This document shows, piece after piece, positions 1 to 8,741 of a stretch of DNA of 64,000 nt. The stretch's first letter is position 1, and each line of letters starts with the position of its first letter. The DNA is from Sphingomonas sp. BK580. Its GTDB lineage: Bacteria > Pseudomonadota > Alphaproteobacteria > Sphingomonadales > Sphingomonadaceae. The stretch covers positions 186,001-250,000 of the forward strand of contig NZ_JACIAY010000007.1 of the NCBI RefSeq assembly GCF_014194975.1, written 5' to 3'. A program made the position numbers and the translations under genes. A model generated the notes under the pieces. That model made no database searches and had not been told where the DNA came from. It worked only from the letters and a program-made list of their open reading frames with translations.

Positions 1-212
1 ATACCGGTCGCGCCCGCCGCGCGCAGCGGACAGCCGGTCATCGCGAGATGGTCGAGGAAGCGCGCGCGGGTGGCGGCGTCGAGCGCGGCGGCGGCGCGCG
101 CCGGGTCCGCGGCCGCCGCGCGATCGCGCGCGCCCGGCGCGGACTGGGCGCCCGGCGCGGACTGGGCGCGCGCCTCCGCCCCGCGCGTCCCACCTGAGCG
201 CTCGCCTCGCAT
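1..212 (-). CDS. N-terminal part of an unidentified protein (cut by window edge)
   Basis: The reading frame starts with ATG at 212 on the minus strand and runs off the left edge, so only about 70 residues are visible. The first 45 residues are low-complexity (Ala, Arg, Gly, Pro), including a repeated AQSAPG unit. After that comes a better-formed stretch ending FLDHLAMTGCPLRAAGATG. That part looks like the beginning of a small helical or helix-turn-helix domain seen in sphingomonad hypothetical proteins, but I do not recognise the family with confidence. A later start inside the low-complexity part is possible. No function is assigned. Confidence 0.4.
   Translation of the reverse strand, partial: MRGERSGGTRGAEARAQSAPGAQSAPGARDRAAAADPARAAAALDAATRARFLDHLAMTGCPLRAAGATG
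132..167. repeat. 18-bp direct repeat, two copies
   Basis: The 18-base unit gcccggcgcggactgggc occurs twice head to tail. It lies in frame inside the partial gene at the left edge and encodes a duplicated APGAQS-type hexapeptide. Slippage-prone, probably polymorphic between strains. Confidence 0.8.
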
Positions 213-358
213 CGCCGATCTCCCGCTGAGAACGCGAACGGGCCGGCACGGCGGGAGCCTCGCTCCCGAACCGCCCGGCCCGACTCGCTTCATCTCGATG
301 TTCCTGTTTTGTACTCGAACAGCGTCGCGCTGTCAAGCCCCGCCCGCGCGCTCGCGGC

Positions 359-631
359 TCAGCCCAGCGCACGCCCGGTGCCGGGGCTGATCAGCAGGCG
401 GCGGCCACTGAGCGTCTCGACCTCGAGCGAGTCGCCCTCGCGCTCCACGGTGACGAAGCGGTCCGGCCCCGCCGCCGGCGGCAGCTCGCCGCGCCACACC
501 ACGCGGCCGTCGCGGTCGAGGCAGACCAGGTTGCGCGAGCGCGCGTCATCCCCGGCGGCCGGCGCGTAGAGCACCACGCGCCGCCCGCCCCCGATCGCGA
601 TGCTGCGCGCGACCCGCGCTGGCTCGGGCAT
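359..631 (-). CDS. Small hypothetical protein, 90 aa
   Basis: The protein starts MPEPARVARSIAIGG and ends SPGTGRALG. The frame is open further upstream to 781, but ATG at 631 is chosen because a GGAGAG ribosome-binding site lies just ahead of it and the upstream extension is low-complexity. The predicted fold is beta-rich, with short strands such as RRVVLYAP, NLVCLDRDGRVVW and LEVETLSGRRLLI, which resembles a single propeller-like or OB-like sheet. There is no signal peptide and no membrane segment. I do not recognise the family. It stands alone, 490 bp from tRNA-Gly. Confidence 0.6.
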   Translation of the reverse strand: MPEPARVARSIAIGGGRRVVLYAPAAGDDARSRNLVCLDRDGRVVWRGELPPAAGPDRFVTVEREGDSLEVETLSGRRLLISPGTGRALG

Positions 632-1121
632 CGGCCGCTCTCCTCTTGGGGAAGGAGATACGCGGGCGGCGGCACGGCGGATGCAGCGGGCACGGTCGGG
701 CGAGCGCTCGGGCAGCGCCGGCGCGCCGCGCGCCGACGAGGTCGCGGGATCCGACAACAGCGACATGGCCCATGCTCTCACGCCGGACCGTGGAGTCTAC
801 GTCCGGTCATCGATGATCACGCCCTCCTCGGTCGACCGTCGCTCGTGACGTGGTCGGGCGGAGCGCGTCTGATCCGAGGAGAACGGCCGGGAGAGAACGC
901 TGGCACGGTCATCATAAGGCTGCAGCGCTGCCATGGTCCTCGTCCACCGGCTGACCTCTCGGTTCGCGTGCAGGGCCGGCGCGGTGCCGCAGGCGCCCGG
1001 GTCCGGGTGAAGAAGGCGACTTCCTGCGTGATGGAAGCGATGCGGCGCCAGCCAGGCACGTCTGGGCGTGACGCGTCTGCGGTCGCCGCTGTGATGATCG
1101 TCGCGACCCGGGCAGGGGCGG
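632..1121. other. Intergenic stretch, no gene supported
   Basis: About 490 bp between the 90-aa gene and tRNA-Gly. Open frames occur on both strands, but they are Arg/Pro/Ala-rich and lack recognisable domains or convincing ribosome-binding sites, as expected by chance in very GC-rich DNA. It should contain the promoter of the minus-strand 90-aa gene. Confidence 0.5.
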
Positions 1122-1195
1122 TGGAGCGGGTAACGGGAATCGAACCCGTGTATTCAGCTTGGAAGGCTGCTGCACTACCATTGTGCTATACCCGC
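1122..1195 (-). tRNA. tRNA-Gly (anticodon TCC)
   Basis: Read on the minus strand the gene begins GCGGGTATAGCACAATGG and folds as a standard cloverleaf. The 7-bp acceptor stem is GCGGGTA with TACCCGC. The anticodon loop is CTTCCAA with anticodon TCC, and the T loop is GTTCGATTC. The discriminator is T, followed by an encoded CCA (included in the span). It decodes GGA and GGG glycine codons. No integrated element was seen next to it. Confidence 0.96.
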
Positions 1196-1422
1196 ATACC
1201 CGCGAGAGGGCGCCACGTCGTGGCGCTCCCCACCGGCCGGCCCGGCCGCCACCCGTCCGATTCCGACGGGCCGCCGCGGGCTCGTCCGGCGTCATACCGG
1301 GCCACCGGCGGCGGCACAAGTCGTCCTCGCCCGCGCACCTGCCCCGGGGCGGGGACGTGCGACCCGGGCGCGCCGCGCGAGCCCCGCCCCGCCCCGCCGC
1401 GGGGAGCGATCACGGGCGCGGC

Positions 1423-1635
1423 TCAGTTCGCCGCCGCCCCGACCATCATGATGGACGCGAGCCGCTCCGACCCGCCGGGCTCGCGCGCCACCCGCCGCTC
1501 GCTGCGCAGCAGCGCCAGCTTGGTCCGATGGTCGAGGGAGGGCGGTAGTCCGCCACGACCCCGCCCGCGCACGTCACAGCAGCGCGCGGCGCTCCGGGAA
1601 AGAGGGACCATGGCGGGCCTTGCCGGCGGCGTCAT
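1423..1635 (-). CDS. Possible small hypothetical protein, 70 aa
   Basis: The frame begins MTPPARPAMVPLS and ends ERLASIMMVGAAAN. A GAGGAG ribosome-binding site lies about 8 bases ahead of ATG 1635, which is the main argument for it. The C-terminal half (HRTKLALLRSERRVAREP) looks like an amphipathic, arginine-rich helix rather than random translation. The N-terminal half is low-complexity. It is divergent from the TonB receptor at 1766, with the Fur-like site between them. I recognise no family, and this could still be a chance frame. Confidence 0.3.
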   Translation of the reverse strand: MTPPARPAMVPLSRSAARCCDVRGRGRGGLPPSLDHRTKLALLRSERRVAREPGGSERLASIMMVGAAAN

Positions 1636-1711
1636 TGCCGCTTCTCCTCACGTAGGTAGCACCGCGACAGTCCCACCTCCGACCCGCCCCCCCTACACAC
1701 CCGGCGAACAA

Positions 1712-1730
1712 GCTATTGATAGTCGTTCGC
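1712..1730 (-). promoter_or_regulatory. Fur-box-like operator
   Basis: On the minus strand the site reads gcgaacgactatcaatagc. It matches the site at 39379-39397 in 16 of 19 positions, and both lie just upstream of siderophore receptors. Fur boxes of proteobacteria have this kind of imperfect GATWMTCATT-type palindrome. Iron-repressed expression of the gene starting at 1766 is inferred. It also lies upstream of the possible small gene at 1635. Confidence 0.6.
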
Positions 1731-1765
1731 ACAAGCGATAGAGGCGACGGCGAAGGGGTTCTCAC

Positions 1766-3994
1766 ATGCATCATCGTCTCGTCCGCGCGTTGCTCGTCGC
1801 CAGCGCGCTCTGCCCGCTACCGGCGCTGGCCGCCGCGCCCGACGCGCCGCTCGTCGCCGCGAACGAGGCCGCCGTCGACACCTCCGCCACCACGGACGCG
1901 CCCGAGCAGCAGCAGGTCGGCGACGACGTCGTCGTCACCGGCGTGCAGTCGCGCGACGTCGCGTCCGCCGCCACCAAGGGCAGCGCGCCGCTGGCGGAGA
2001 CGCCGCAGTCGGTCAGCGTCGTGACCGCGGCCGACATCGCCGGGCTCGGCTTGCAGAACCTCAACCAGGCGCTGCGCTTCGTCGCCGGCGTCACGCCGGA
2101 GACGCGCGGCTCGAGCGCCGAGGTGTACGACCAGTTCAAGCTGCGCGGCTTCGACGCCGCGGTGTTCCTCGACGGGCTGCGCCAGTTCGACAGCCCGACC
2201 GGCTATGCCAATCCCCAGGTCGACGTCTCGCGGCTCGACCGGTTCGAGGTGCTCAAGGGCCCCGCCTCGGTGCTCTACGGCCAGTCGTCGCCGGGCGGCC
2301 TGGTGGCGCAGTCGAGCAAGCTGCCGGTCGACGCGCCGCTCTACGGCGCGGTCGCGGCCACCTACGGCACCTTCGACCTCTACCGAGTCGACGCCGACAT
2401 CGGCGGTCGCGCCGGGGAGAGCGTGCTGTGGCGCGTCTACGGCAGCGCCAACGGCGCCGACACCCAGCAGAAGTTCAGCCGGCGCGAGCGCGAGACGATC
2501 TCGGGCGCGGTGACGCTGGGGGCCGGCGGGGCCACCACGCTGACGCTGCTGGCCAATTACTCGCACGATCCGGAGAATGGCGCCTACGGCGTCTTCCCCG
2601 CGCTCGGCACGCTGATCGACAATCCCGGCGGCCGGATCTCGTCGCGCTTCGACGGCGGCGAGGCGGGCAACCGCTACCGCCGCGAGCAGGCGTCGGGCAC
2701 CTATATCCTGCGCCACGATTTCGGCGGCGGGTGGAGCTTCCGCGCCTCCGGCCGCTACCAGAACGTCACCGCGCGGCTGGGGCTGGTCTATGTCAGCGGA
2801 TCGCCCGCCGACGCGGGGCTGCGCGTCTACAACCGCGCCTCCTACGCGACCGATGAGGAGCTCAACAACTGGACCTATGACAACCAGCTGAGCGGCGCCT
2901 TCCGCACCGGCCCGATCGCGCATCAGCTGCTGATCGGCGTCGACCGCCAGGTGGCGCACTCCACCGAGGCCTTCGCCTTCGGCAGCGCGCCCGCGCTCGA
3001 CGTCTACCAGCCGGTCTACGGCGGCTTCACCGTGCCGCAGACCCCCGCCGCGGTGCCGGACCCGTTCGCCGGGGCCTATGACACGCGCCAGCGCCAGCAG
3101 GGCGTCTACGCGCAGGACCAGCTGTCGCTGGGCGCGCTGCGCGTGACGCTCGGCGGCCGTCAGGACTGGGCCTATGCGCGCGAGCGCACGCGGGCGGGCT
3201 CGGCGCAGCCCGACGAGAAGTTCACCTGGCGCGCCGCGGCGCTCTACACGCTGCCGTTCGGGCTGGCGCCGTACGTGAGCTACTCCACCTCGTTCCAGCC
3301 GCAGAGCGGCCAGGTGCTGCGCGACGACGGGACGCTCGGCCTCCCCGATCCGTCGCTCGGCAAGCAGATCGAGGCCGGCGCCAAGTTCACCGTGCCCGGC
3401 ACGCCGATCCTGCTCAGCGCCGCCTGGTTCCGCATCGACCAGACCAACGTGCTGACCTCCACGCCCGATTTCACCGTCTCGCGGCAGACCGGCGAGGTGC
3501 GCTCCACCGGCGTCGAGCTGGAGGGCTTCGCCCCGCTCGGCCACGGCTTCACGGTGCGCGGCGCGTTCAGCCGCCAGCGCGTGCGCGTGACGAGCGACCC
3601 GCAGGACCCGTCGCGCGTCGGGCGCGGGCTGGAGACGGTCGGGCGCGGCGGCACCTCCGTCAACCTCGACTGGACCGCGCCGGGCGGCCCCCTCACCGGG
3701 CTGACGCTGGGCGGCGCGCTGCGCCACGCCGACGAGGCCTATGCCGGCGTCTACACGCCGAGCTTCGGCGAGGCCGCGGCGGGGCCGCGCAACAGCCCGG
3801 GTTACACCGTCTACGACGCGCTGGTACGCTATGACCTCGGCGCCACCGCGCCGGGCCTGCGCGGGCTGAGCCTCGCGGTCAACGCGACCAACGTCTTCGA
3901 CAAGAGCTACCTCACCTCCTGCTTCGCCAATTACCAATGGTGCTGGTACGGCAATCGCCGGACGGTGCAGGCGACCTTGGGGTGGAAGTTCTGA
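1766..3994 (+). CDS. TonB-dependent siderophore receptor, 742 aa
   Basis: Outer-membrane beta-barrel receptor that imports a ferric siderophore using energy from TonB-ExbBD. The signal peptide ends near LPALAAAP (about residue 22), and a TonB-box-like DDVVVTG lies at residues 53-59. The plug domain follows, with AETPQSVSVVTAADI and the RFEVLKGPASVLYGQSSPGG motif typical of the siderophore-receptor subfamily. The rest is barrel strands, ending in the terminal Phe needed for barrel assembly (TLGWKF). The length is normal for the family. The start is supported by an AAGGGG site. A Fur-like box 36 bases upstream suggests iron repression. It stands alone with no siderophore genes, so it probably takes up a foreign siderophore. 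Confidence 0.92.
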   Translation: MHHRLVRALLVASALCPLPALAAAPDAPLVAANEAAVDTSATTDAPEQQQVGDDVVVTGVQSRDVASAATKGSAPLAETPQSVSVVTAADIAGLGLQNLNQALRFVAGVTPETRGSSAEVYDQFKLRGFDAAVFLDGLRQFDSPTGYANPQVDVSRLDRFEVLKGPASVLYGQSSPGGLVAQSSKLPVDAPLYGAVAATYGTFDLYRVDADIGGRAGESVLWRVYGSANGADTQQKFSRRERETISGAVTLGAGGATTLTLLANYSHDPENGAYGVFPALGTLIDNPGGRISSRFDGGEAGNRYRREQASGTYILRHDFGGGWSFRASGRYQNVTARLGLVYVSGSPADAGLRVYNRASYATDEELNNWTYDNQLSGAFRTGPIAHQLLIGVDRQVAHSTEAFAFGSAPALDVYQPVYGGFTVPQTPAAVPDPFAGAYDTRQRQQGVYAQDQLSLGALRVTLGGRQDWAYARERTRAGSAQPDEKFTWRAAALYTLPFGLAPYVSYSTSFQPQSGQVLRDDGTLGLPDPSLGKQIEAGAKFTVPGTPILLSAAWFRIDQTNVLTSTPDFTVSRQTGEVRSTGVELEGFAPLGHGFTVRGAFSRQRVRVTSDPQDPSRVGRGLETVGRGGTSVNLDWTAPGGPLTGLTLGGALRHADEAYAGVYTPSFGEAAAGPRNSPGYTVYDALVRYDLGATAPGLRGLSLAVNATNVFDKSYLTSCFANYQWCWYGNRRTVQATLGWKF

Positions 3995-4041
3995 GCGGCG
4001 GCGAGCGCTCGATGACGGTCGCGGCCGCTGCGCACTAAGCC

Positions 4042-4062
4042 CCTCCCCGCCCGGCGGGGAGG
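4042..4062. terminator. GC-rich hairpin after the receptor gene
   Basis: Perfect inverted repeat cctccccgcc-c-ggcggggagg, 10-bp arms and a 1-base centre, 47 bp after the receptor stop. There is no T tract, so it is either a weak terminator or a half-copy of the cctcccc...ggggagg repeats found at 10740-10873 and elsewhere. Confidence 0.5.
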
Positions 4063-4244
4063 GCTGGCGGAAGCGCTCCGGGCGGCGCAACCCTCGTGCA
4101 CCACGCCTTCGAACCAAGCGTGCTGACGGCGGTAAACGCCCCGCCCCGCCGCTATGCGGCGCGGTCGCGCTCCCCGCGAAGGGGAGGAGCGCACCCGCGC
4201 CGCGGCCTCGCGCGTTGCGCCCTCCGCCATCATCGGAGACCGTC

Positions 4245-4724
4245 ATGCGCTCGTTCCTCACCACCGTCGCGATCGGCCTCGGCGCCGGGCTCGTCGCCTC
4301 GCTCGCGATGGACCAGTTCCAGGCGGCCGCCGCCCCCGCGCTGGGCCAGGGCGGCGGCAACGACGATCCGGCCACGGTCAAGGCCGCCGACAGCGTCAGC
4401 CAGCTCGTCGAGGGTCGGGCGGTGACACAGAAGCATCGCCGGCTCGCGGGCGGCGCGATGCATTACGGCGTCGGCGCCGCGCTCGGGATCGGCTATGTCG
4501 CCGCGGCGGAGCGCTGGCCCGAGACCGCGACCGGCTTCGGCCTGCCCTTCGGCGCGATGACGATGCTGCTGCTCGATGACCTGCTCGTCCCCGCCGCCGG
4601 CTGGGGGCCGTGGCCCGAGGCCGAGGCCAAGGGCAACCTCTACGCGCTCGCCTCGCACCTCGTCTTCGCCGCGACGGTGGAAGGCGTCCGCCGCGGCGCC
4701 GACGCGCTGCTCGCGCGCGACTGA
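4245..4724 (+). CDS. Membrane protein, probably DUF1440 (YagU-like) family, 159 aa
   Basis: The N terminus MRSFLTTVAIGLGAGLVASL is a hydrophobic helix. Further membrane helices follow around GAMHYGVGAALGIGYVAAA, GLPFGAMTMLLLDDLLVP and LYALASHLVFAATVEGVRR. The arrangement of an N-terminal helix, a short polar loop and a MHYGVG-type segment resembles the DUF1440/YagU inner-membrane proteins, whose biochemical role is unclear. The ATG at 4245 has a CGGAGA ribosome-binding site. The gene stands alone between repeat-rich intergenic stretches. The family call is from memory of the pattern and is moderate. Confidence 0.65.
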   Translation: MRSFLTTVAIGLGAGLVASLAMDQFQAAAAPALGQGGGNDDPATVKAADSVSQLVEGRAVTQKHRRLAGGAMHYGVGAALGIGYVAAAERWPETATGFGLPFGAMTMLLLDDLLVPAAGWGPWPEAEAKGNLYALASHLVFAATVEGVRRGADALLARD

Positions 4725-5138
4725 GCGGGGGCGGCGGGGGCGGCGAGCCCGCTCTTTCCCCCTGCGTCATCCCGGAGGTATCCCAGGTTCCATGGATGCG
4801 GACCCGACGGCCGGCTTGCCCCTGCGCTGGCCTGATCGGTCACCGACGCCCGTGGCCGCGACGCCGCGGTGGAGAGAGGCCGCTGCCTCTCCCATCGCCG
4901 TCGTCCCATTCCGAACCGCGCTTCTCCCTTTCCGCGAGAACGACGCCGGCGGCGCGTGCGGCGCCGCGGATCTCGCGTCGAGCCCGTGACCCGCTCGCTC
5001 GCGCCGAGTCCACGACGAAGACCATCCCGGTCGGACCGATCGCGTCGCGCGCCCATGAGCCGGGAACCACGCGGTACGGCGGCCCTGTGCGACGCGCGCA
5101 GGATGACGCCGCCGGGGCGCGGCTGCCGCCCCTTCGCC
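4725..5138. other. Intergenic stretch, about 410 bp
   Basis: It lies between two convergent genes. It contains a degenerate gtcatcccgg...ggttccatggatgc element around 4767-4800, which may be a decayed copy of the gtcatccccgcg repeat family. The rest holds only Arg/Ala/Gly-rich frames without domain features. No gene is supported. Confidence 0.4.
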
Positions 5139-6581
5139 TCAGGCCGGCAGCAGGCTCAGCGGGGGCACCCAGTGCAGCAACCGCTGATAATCCTGCGGCG
5201 GGTCGGGCAGCGTCGCGCGCTCGGCCACCGCGGCGGCGAGGCACAGGCCGGCGACCAGCACCATCCAGGCGGGCACGCGCCGCAGCGGATAGGTGTCCGC
5301 CAGCAGCACCGCCGCCAAGGCGGTCGCGAGCATCGGCCAGAGATGATAGCGCAGATCGGTCGCGATCGAGATCGCGAGGAAGCTGAACTCCAGCGTCACC
5401 GCCGAGGCGAGCAGCGCGATCGCCAGCTGGCGCGGCGGCGCGTGGCGCCAGCGCCGCGTCCCGACCAGCAGCAGCAAGGCGAGCAGCAGCCAGGCGAACG
5501 GCCAGGCGAGCGGGGTCAGCACCGCCCGCGCGGCGAGCCACATCCACTGCCGCGCTTCCGGGCCCGGGCTGGCAAGCCCGAGCGCGTTGTGCTCGCTCCG
5601 GCCCGTCGGCGCCGCGCCGGCGAGCCGCGCCGGCACCAGCCAGCGCTCGGTCATGTTCCAGTGCGCCGAACGCTGCGCGAGGTAGGCGAGCGGATGGTGG
5701 AGCGCGGCGTTGGCGAGCCGCAGGTAGAGGTCGCCCGCGCGCTGTGCCTGGAGCGGCGCGATCGCGGCGACGCAGCCGGGCGTGTCGCCGAGCGGATCCC
5801 AGAAATAGGGTGTGACGCAGTCGTTGGCGCGCAGCTGCCGCGCCGCCCCGCGCGACAGGCCCACCGAGCGCGACCCCGGCGCGCGCACCGCGATGCCGGC
5901 GAGATCGTAGAGCGGCTGCGTCGCCTCCACCCCGCTCGGCTCCGCCCCGATCAGCTGGTGGTTGATCGGCCCCGCGAGCGCCAGCACCAGCGCGAGCAGC
6001 ACGCCCGCGGCGACGATCAGCGCGCCCGCGCGCCGCACCGGGAGCAGCCCCGCGAGCAGCGGCGCCAGCGCGAAGGCGGCGTTGGCGCGCACCAGCAGCG
6101 CGTAGCCGAACAGCAGCGCGGCGAGCAGCGCCGCCGCGGCGGGCACCGGGCGGTCGCGCAGCCGCCACCACGCCACCAGCCCGAACGCCCCCAGCGCGGC
6201 ACCGACCAGCTGCGCGTCCTTGAGCACCACCGCCTGCCAGCCGAGGAACGGCGGCAGCAGCCCGATGAGCAGCGCCGTCCAGCCCGCCGCGGGGCGCCCG
6301 ATCCGCGCCAGCGCGCCGGCGATCAGCCCCAGCCCGAGCCAATAGCCGGAGAGCTGGAACACCAGCAGCGGGGTGGCGCCGTCGCCGAGCGGCAGCAGGC
6401 GGCGCCACAGCCACGCCATGACCGGCGGGTGCCAGTCGTCGTAGTGGCCGCTCAGGACCTGGCGGAACTGCTCGACCGTGTCATAGTCCGCCACGCCCGG
6501 CGCGAACACCACCAGCGAGGCGAGCCACAGCGCGGCGGCGACGAGCAGCGGGTATCGGGCGGGGCGCGTCGCATAGATCAT
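5139..6581 (-). CDS. Polytopic membrane protein resembling GT-C glycosyltransferases, 480 aa
   Basis: About ten to twelve hydrophobic helices are visible. The first loop carries DYDTVEQFRQVLSGHYDDWH, followed by HPPVMAWLWR. This acidic, substrate-binding first periplasmic loop with an HPP motif is typical of GT-C fold transferases (ArnT/PMT type) that use polyprenyl-linked sugars. A large soluble periplasmic segment lies in the middle (roughly residues 215-330), and further helices end near the C terminus. The ATG at 6581 is chosen because the frame upstream is antisense to lpdA. It is the last gene after lpdA on the same strand, 44 bp downstream. The sugar and acceptor are unknown. Confidence 0.6.
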   Translation of the reverse strand: MIYATRPARYPLLVAAALWLASLVVFAPGVADYDTVEQFRQVLSGHYDDWHPPVMAWLWRRLLPLGDGATPLLVFQLSGYWLGLGLIAGALARIGRPAAGWTALLIGLLPPFLGWQAVVLKDAQLVGAALGAFGLVAWWRLRDRPVPAAAALLAALLFGYALLVRANAAFALAPLLAGLLPVRRAGALIVAAGVLLALVLALAGPINHQLIGAEPSGVEATQPLYDLAGIAVRAPGSRSVGLSRGAARQLRANDCVTPYFWDPLGDTPGCVAAIAPLQAQRAGDLYLRLANAALHHPLAYLAQRSAHWNMTERWLVPARLAGAAPTGRSEHNALGLASPGPEARQWMWLAARAVLTPLAWPFAWLLLALLLLVGTRRWRHAPPRQLAIALLASAVTLEFSFLAISIATDLRYHLWPMLATALAAVLLADTYPLRRVPAWMVLVAGLCLAAAVAERATLPDPPQDYQRLLHWVPPLSLLPA

Positions 6582-6625
6582 ATGGCCGATTATAGGACGG
6601 TCACGCCCGACGACGGCACCACCGC

Positions 6626-8020
6626 TCAGATGTGAAGCGCGCGTCCGTAGGCGCCGAGCACGCTCTCGTGCATCATCTCGCTCAGCGTCGGGTGCGCGAA
6701 CACCGTCTCCATCAGCTCGTGCTCGGTGGTCTCGAGCTGGCGCGCGACGACATAGCCCTGGATCAGCTCGGTCACCTCGGCGCCGACCATGTGGGCGCCG
6801 AGCAGCTCGCCGGTCTTGGCGTCGAACACCGTCTTCACGAAGCCGTCCGCCTCGCCGAGCGCGATCGCCTTGCCGTTGCCGATGAAGGGGAACTTGCCGA
6901 CCTTCACCGCGCGGCCGCCCTCCTTGGCCTTGGCCTCGGTGAGGCCGACGCTGGCGACCTGCGGGCGCGAGTAGGTGCAGCCCGGGATGTTCCATGTCTC
7001 GAACGGGTGCGGGTCCTGCCCCGCGATCTTCTCGACGCAGACGACGCCCTCGTGGCTCGCCTTGTGCGCCAGCCAGGGCGCGCCGGTGACGTCGCCGATC
7101 GCGTAGATGCCCTCGACGTTGGTGCGGCCATAGCCGTCGACCTTGATGTGGCCGCGCTCGGTCTGCACGCCGAGCGCCTCCAGCCCGATGTTCTCGGTGT
7201 TCGGGACGATGCCGATCGCGACGACGACGTGGCTGTATTCCTCGGTCGTGCTCTTGCCGTCCTTGCCCTTGATCGTCGCCTTGACCGACGCCGCGCCGGT
7301 CTCGATCTTCTCCACGCCCGCGCCGGTGAGGATCCTGATCCCCTCCTTGGTGAGGCGCTTCTCCATGAAGGCGCTGACCTCCTCGTCCTCCACCGGCAGG
7401 ATCCGCGGCAGCATCTCCACGACCGTGACGTCCGCGCCCATGTCGTTGTAGAAGCTGGCGAACTCGATCCCGATCGCGCCCGAGCCGATGACCAGCAGCC
7501 TGGTCGGCATCTCCTCGGGCACCATCGCGTGGCGATAGGTCCAGATGCGCTTGCCGTCGGCCTTGGCGAAGGGCAGGTCGCGCGCGCGCGCGCCGGTGGC
7601 GACGATGATGTGCTTGGCCTCGAGCTCGACCGTGCCGCCGCCCTGCTTGACGCTCAGCTTCCCCTTGCCGGTGAGCGCGCCGACGCCCTCGACCACCGTC
7701 ACCTTGTTCTTCTTCATCAAGCCCTTGACGCCGGCGTTGAGCTGGCCCGCCACCTTGCGGCTGCGGTCGACGATCTTGGTGAGGTCGAAGCCGACATTCT
7801 CCGCCTTGAGCCCGTAATCGGCGGCGTGGGTCATGTAGTGATAGACCTCGGACGTGCGCAGCAGCGTCTTGGTCGGGATGCAGCCCCAGTTGAGGCAGAT
7901 GCCGCCGAGCCGCTCGCGCTCGACGATCGCGACCTTGAGCCCGAGCTGCGCCGCGCGGATCGCGGACACGTAACCGCCGGGGCCCGAGCCCAGCACGATG
8001 AGATCGTAGGTGTCAGCCAT
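6626..8020 (-). CDS. lpdA: Dihydrolipoyl dehydrogenase (E3), 464 aa
   Basis: FAD/NAD enzyme that reoxidises dihydrolipoyl groups of the pyruvate dehydrogenase complex and related complexes. The FAD-binding GSGPGG starts at residue 11. The redox disulfide CLNWGC has cysteines at 42 and 47. The NAD-binding VIGSGAIGIEFA lies in the middle. The second FAD motif is YAIGDVTGAPWLAH, and the catalytic His-Glu pair of the dimer interface is at H443 and E448 in AHPTLSE. The length is normal. It lies downstream of pdhC with two small genes between, as in other alphaproteobacteria where E2 and E3 are close. The E1 genes are not in this window. Confidence 0.96.
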   Translation of the reverse strand: MADTYDLIVLGSGPGGYVSAIRAAQLGLKVAIVERERLGGICLNWGCIPTKTLLRTSEVYHYMTHAADYGLKAENVGFDLTKIVDRSRKVAGQLNAGVKGLMKKNKVTVVEGVGALTGKGKLSVKQGGGTVELEAKHIIVATGARARDLPFAKADGKRIWTYRHAMVPEEMPTRLLVIGSGAIGIEFASFYNDMGADVTVVEMLPRILPVEDEEVSAFMEKRLTKEGIRILTGAGVEKIETGAASVKATIKGKDGKSTTEEYSHVVVAIGIVPNTENIGLEALGVQTERGHIKVDGYGRTNVEGIYAIGDVTGAPWLAHKASHEGVVCVEKIAGQDPHPFETWNIPGCTYSRPQVASVGLTEAKAKEGGRAVKVGKFPFIGNGKAIALGEADGFVKTVFDAKTGELLGAHMVGAEVTELIQGYVVARQLETTEHELMETVFAHPTLSEMMHESVLGAYGRALHI

Positions 8021-8096
8021 TGCGCCACTCCCGGGCCGCAGCCCCTGTTTGCCATCAGATGGGTGGCGCGGGTCGCGCGCGCACCGTGAATTTCGA

Positions 8097-8501
8097 TCAC
8101 GCCGCGGGCGGTACCTCGCGCGGGCGGCGGTCCTCGTCGATCGCCACGAAGGTGAAGCGCGCCTCGGTCACCTTGCGCGACTCCTCGCCGTGGCGGTCGC
8201 GCGCCCAGCTCTCGACGTCGATCGCGATCGAGGTACGCCCCACCCGCGCGATGGTGGCGTAGACCGAGACCTCGTCGCCGACGTGGACGGGGGCGTGGAA
8301 CTGCATCCCGTCCATCGCGATCGTCACCGCGCGGCCGCGCGCGCGCCGCGCCGCGGTGAGCCCGGCGGCCGAGTCCATCAGGCTCATCAGCCAGCCGCCG
8401 AAGATGTCGCCATAGGCGTTCGCGTCGGCCGGCATCGCGGTGACGCGGATCGTCGGCGCACCGCTCGGGGGCGTTGCGGCGGTGGGAGGCGCCGCGCTCA
8501 C
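8097..8501 (-). CDS. Acyl-CoA thioesterase, hotdog fold (YciA/BFIT type), 134 aa
   Basis: Predicted to hydrolyse acyl-CoA to free acid and CoA in the cytosol. The hallmark segment NAYGDIFGGWLMSLMDSAAG is the active-site loop and central helix of the YciA/acyl-CoA hydrolase branch. MQFHAPVHVGDEVSVYA follows on the central sheet. The start is GTG at 8501, which overlaps the stop of the upstream membrane-protein gene by 4 bases (GTGA), so the two are translationally coupled. Its place between pdhC and lpdA suggests it guards CoA or acyl-CoA balance near pyruvate dehydrogenase, but that is inference. Confidence 0.88.
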   Translation of the reverse strand: MSAAPPTAATPPSGAPTIRVTAMPADANAYGDIFGGWLMSLMDSAAGLTAARRARGRAVTIAMDGMQFHAPVHVGDEVSVYATIARVGRTSIAIDVESWARDRHGEESRKVTEARFTFVAIDEDRRPREVPPAA

Positions 8502-8728
8502 GCGCGCGTCTCGCCGCCGCGCTGCTCGTCGCGCTGCTGCACCTCCCAGACGTCGCGCGCGCCGAGCAGCCCGACCGCCACCATCGTGCCCGCGCCGACC
8601 AGCCAGATCGTCTCCGCGCCCTGCGGGTAGCTCCACGCCGCGCCCTTGAAGACGAGCGCGGTCACGCCCAGCGCGAGCAGCCCCCAGGCCCACTCGCGCC
8701 ACACCGCGGGCAGCTCCATCTGCGCCAT
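8498..8728 (-). CDS. Small membrane protein with two helices, 76 aa
   Basis: Two hydrophobic segments are visible, WAWGLLALGVTALVFKGAAW and IWLVGAGTMVAVGLLGA, followed by a charged C-terminal tail (VWEVQQRDEQRGGETRA). A GGAG ribosome-binding site precedes ATG 8728. It begins 13 bp after the pdhC stop and overlaps the thioesterase start by 4 bases, so it belongs to the pdhC-lpdA transcription unit. I do not recognise the family. The tail is predicted to face the cytosol. Confidence 0.75.
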   Translation of the reverse strand: MAQMELPAVWREWAWGLLALGVTALVFKGAAWSYPQGAETIWLVGAGTMVAVGLLGARDVWEVQQRDEQRGGETRA

Positions 8729-8741
8729 CGCCCGCTCCGGC

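Noticed and set aside
845..1741. Long plus-strand open frame (298 codons) across tRNA-Gly
   Set aside because: It runs antisense through the tRNA gene, is Arg/Pro/Ala-rich with no domain, and has no ribosome-binding site. It is a chance frame in GC-rich DNA.
1817..4381. Minus-strand open frame of 854 codons opposite the siderophore receptor
   Set aside because: It is the antisense shadow of the receptor. Its composition (RRGGAEVIAYQR-type runs) lacks secondary-structure or family signs, whereas the plus-strand product has a full receptor architecture.
5139..6995. N-terminal extension of the glycosyltransferase-like gene to 6995
   Set aside because: The extension overlaps lpdA in another frame and is made of low-complexity Arg/Gly/His sequence. 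The membrane protein begins naturally at ATG 6581.
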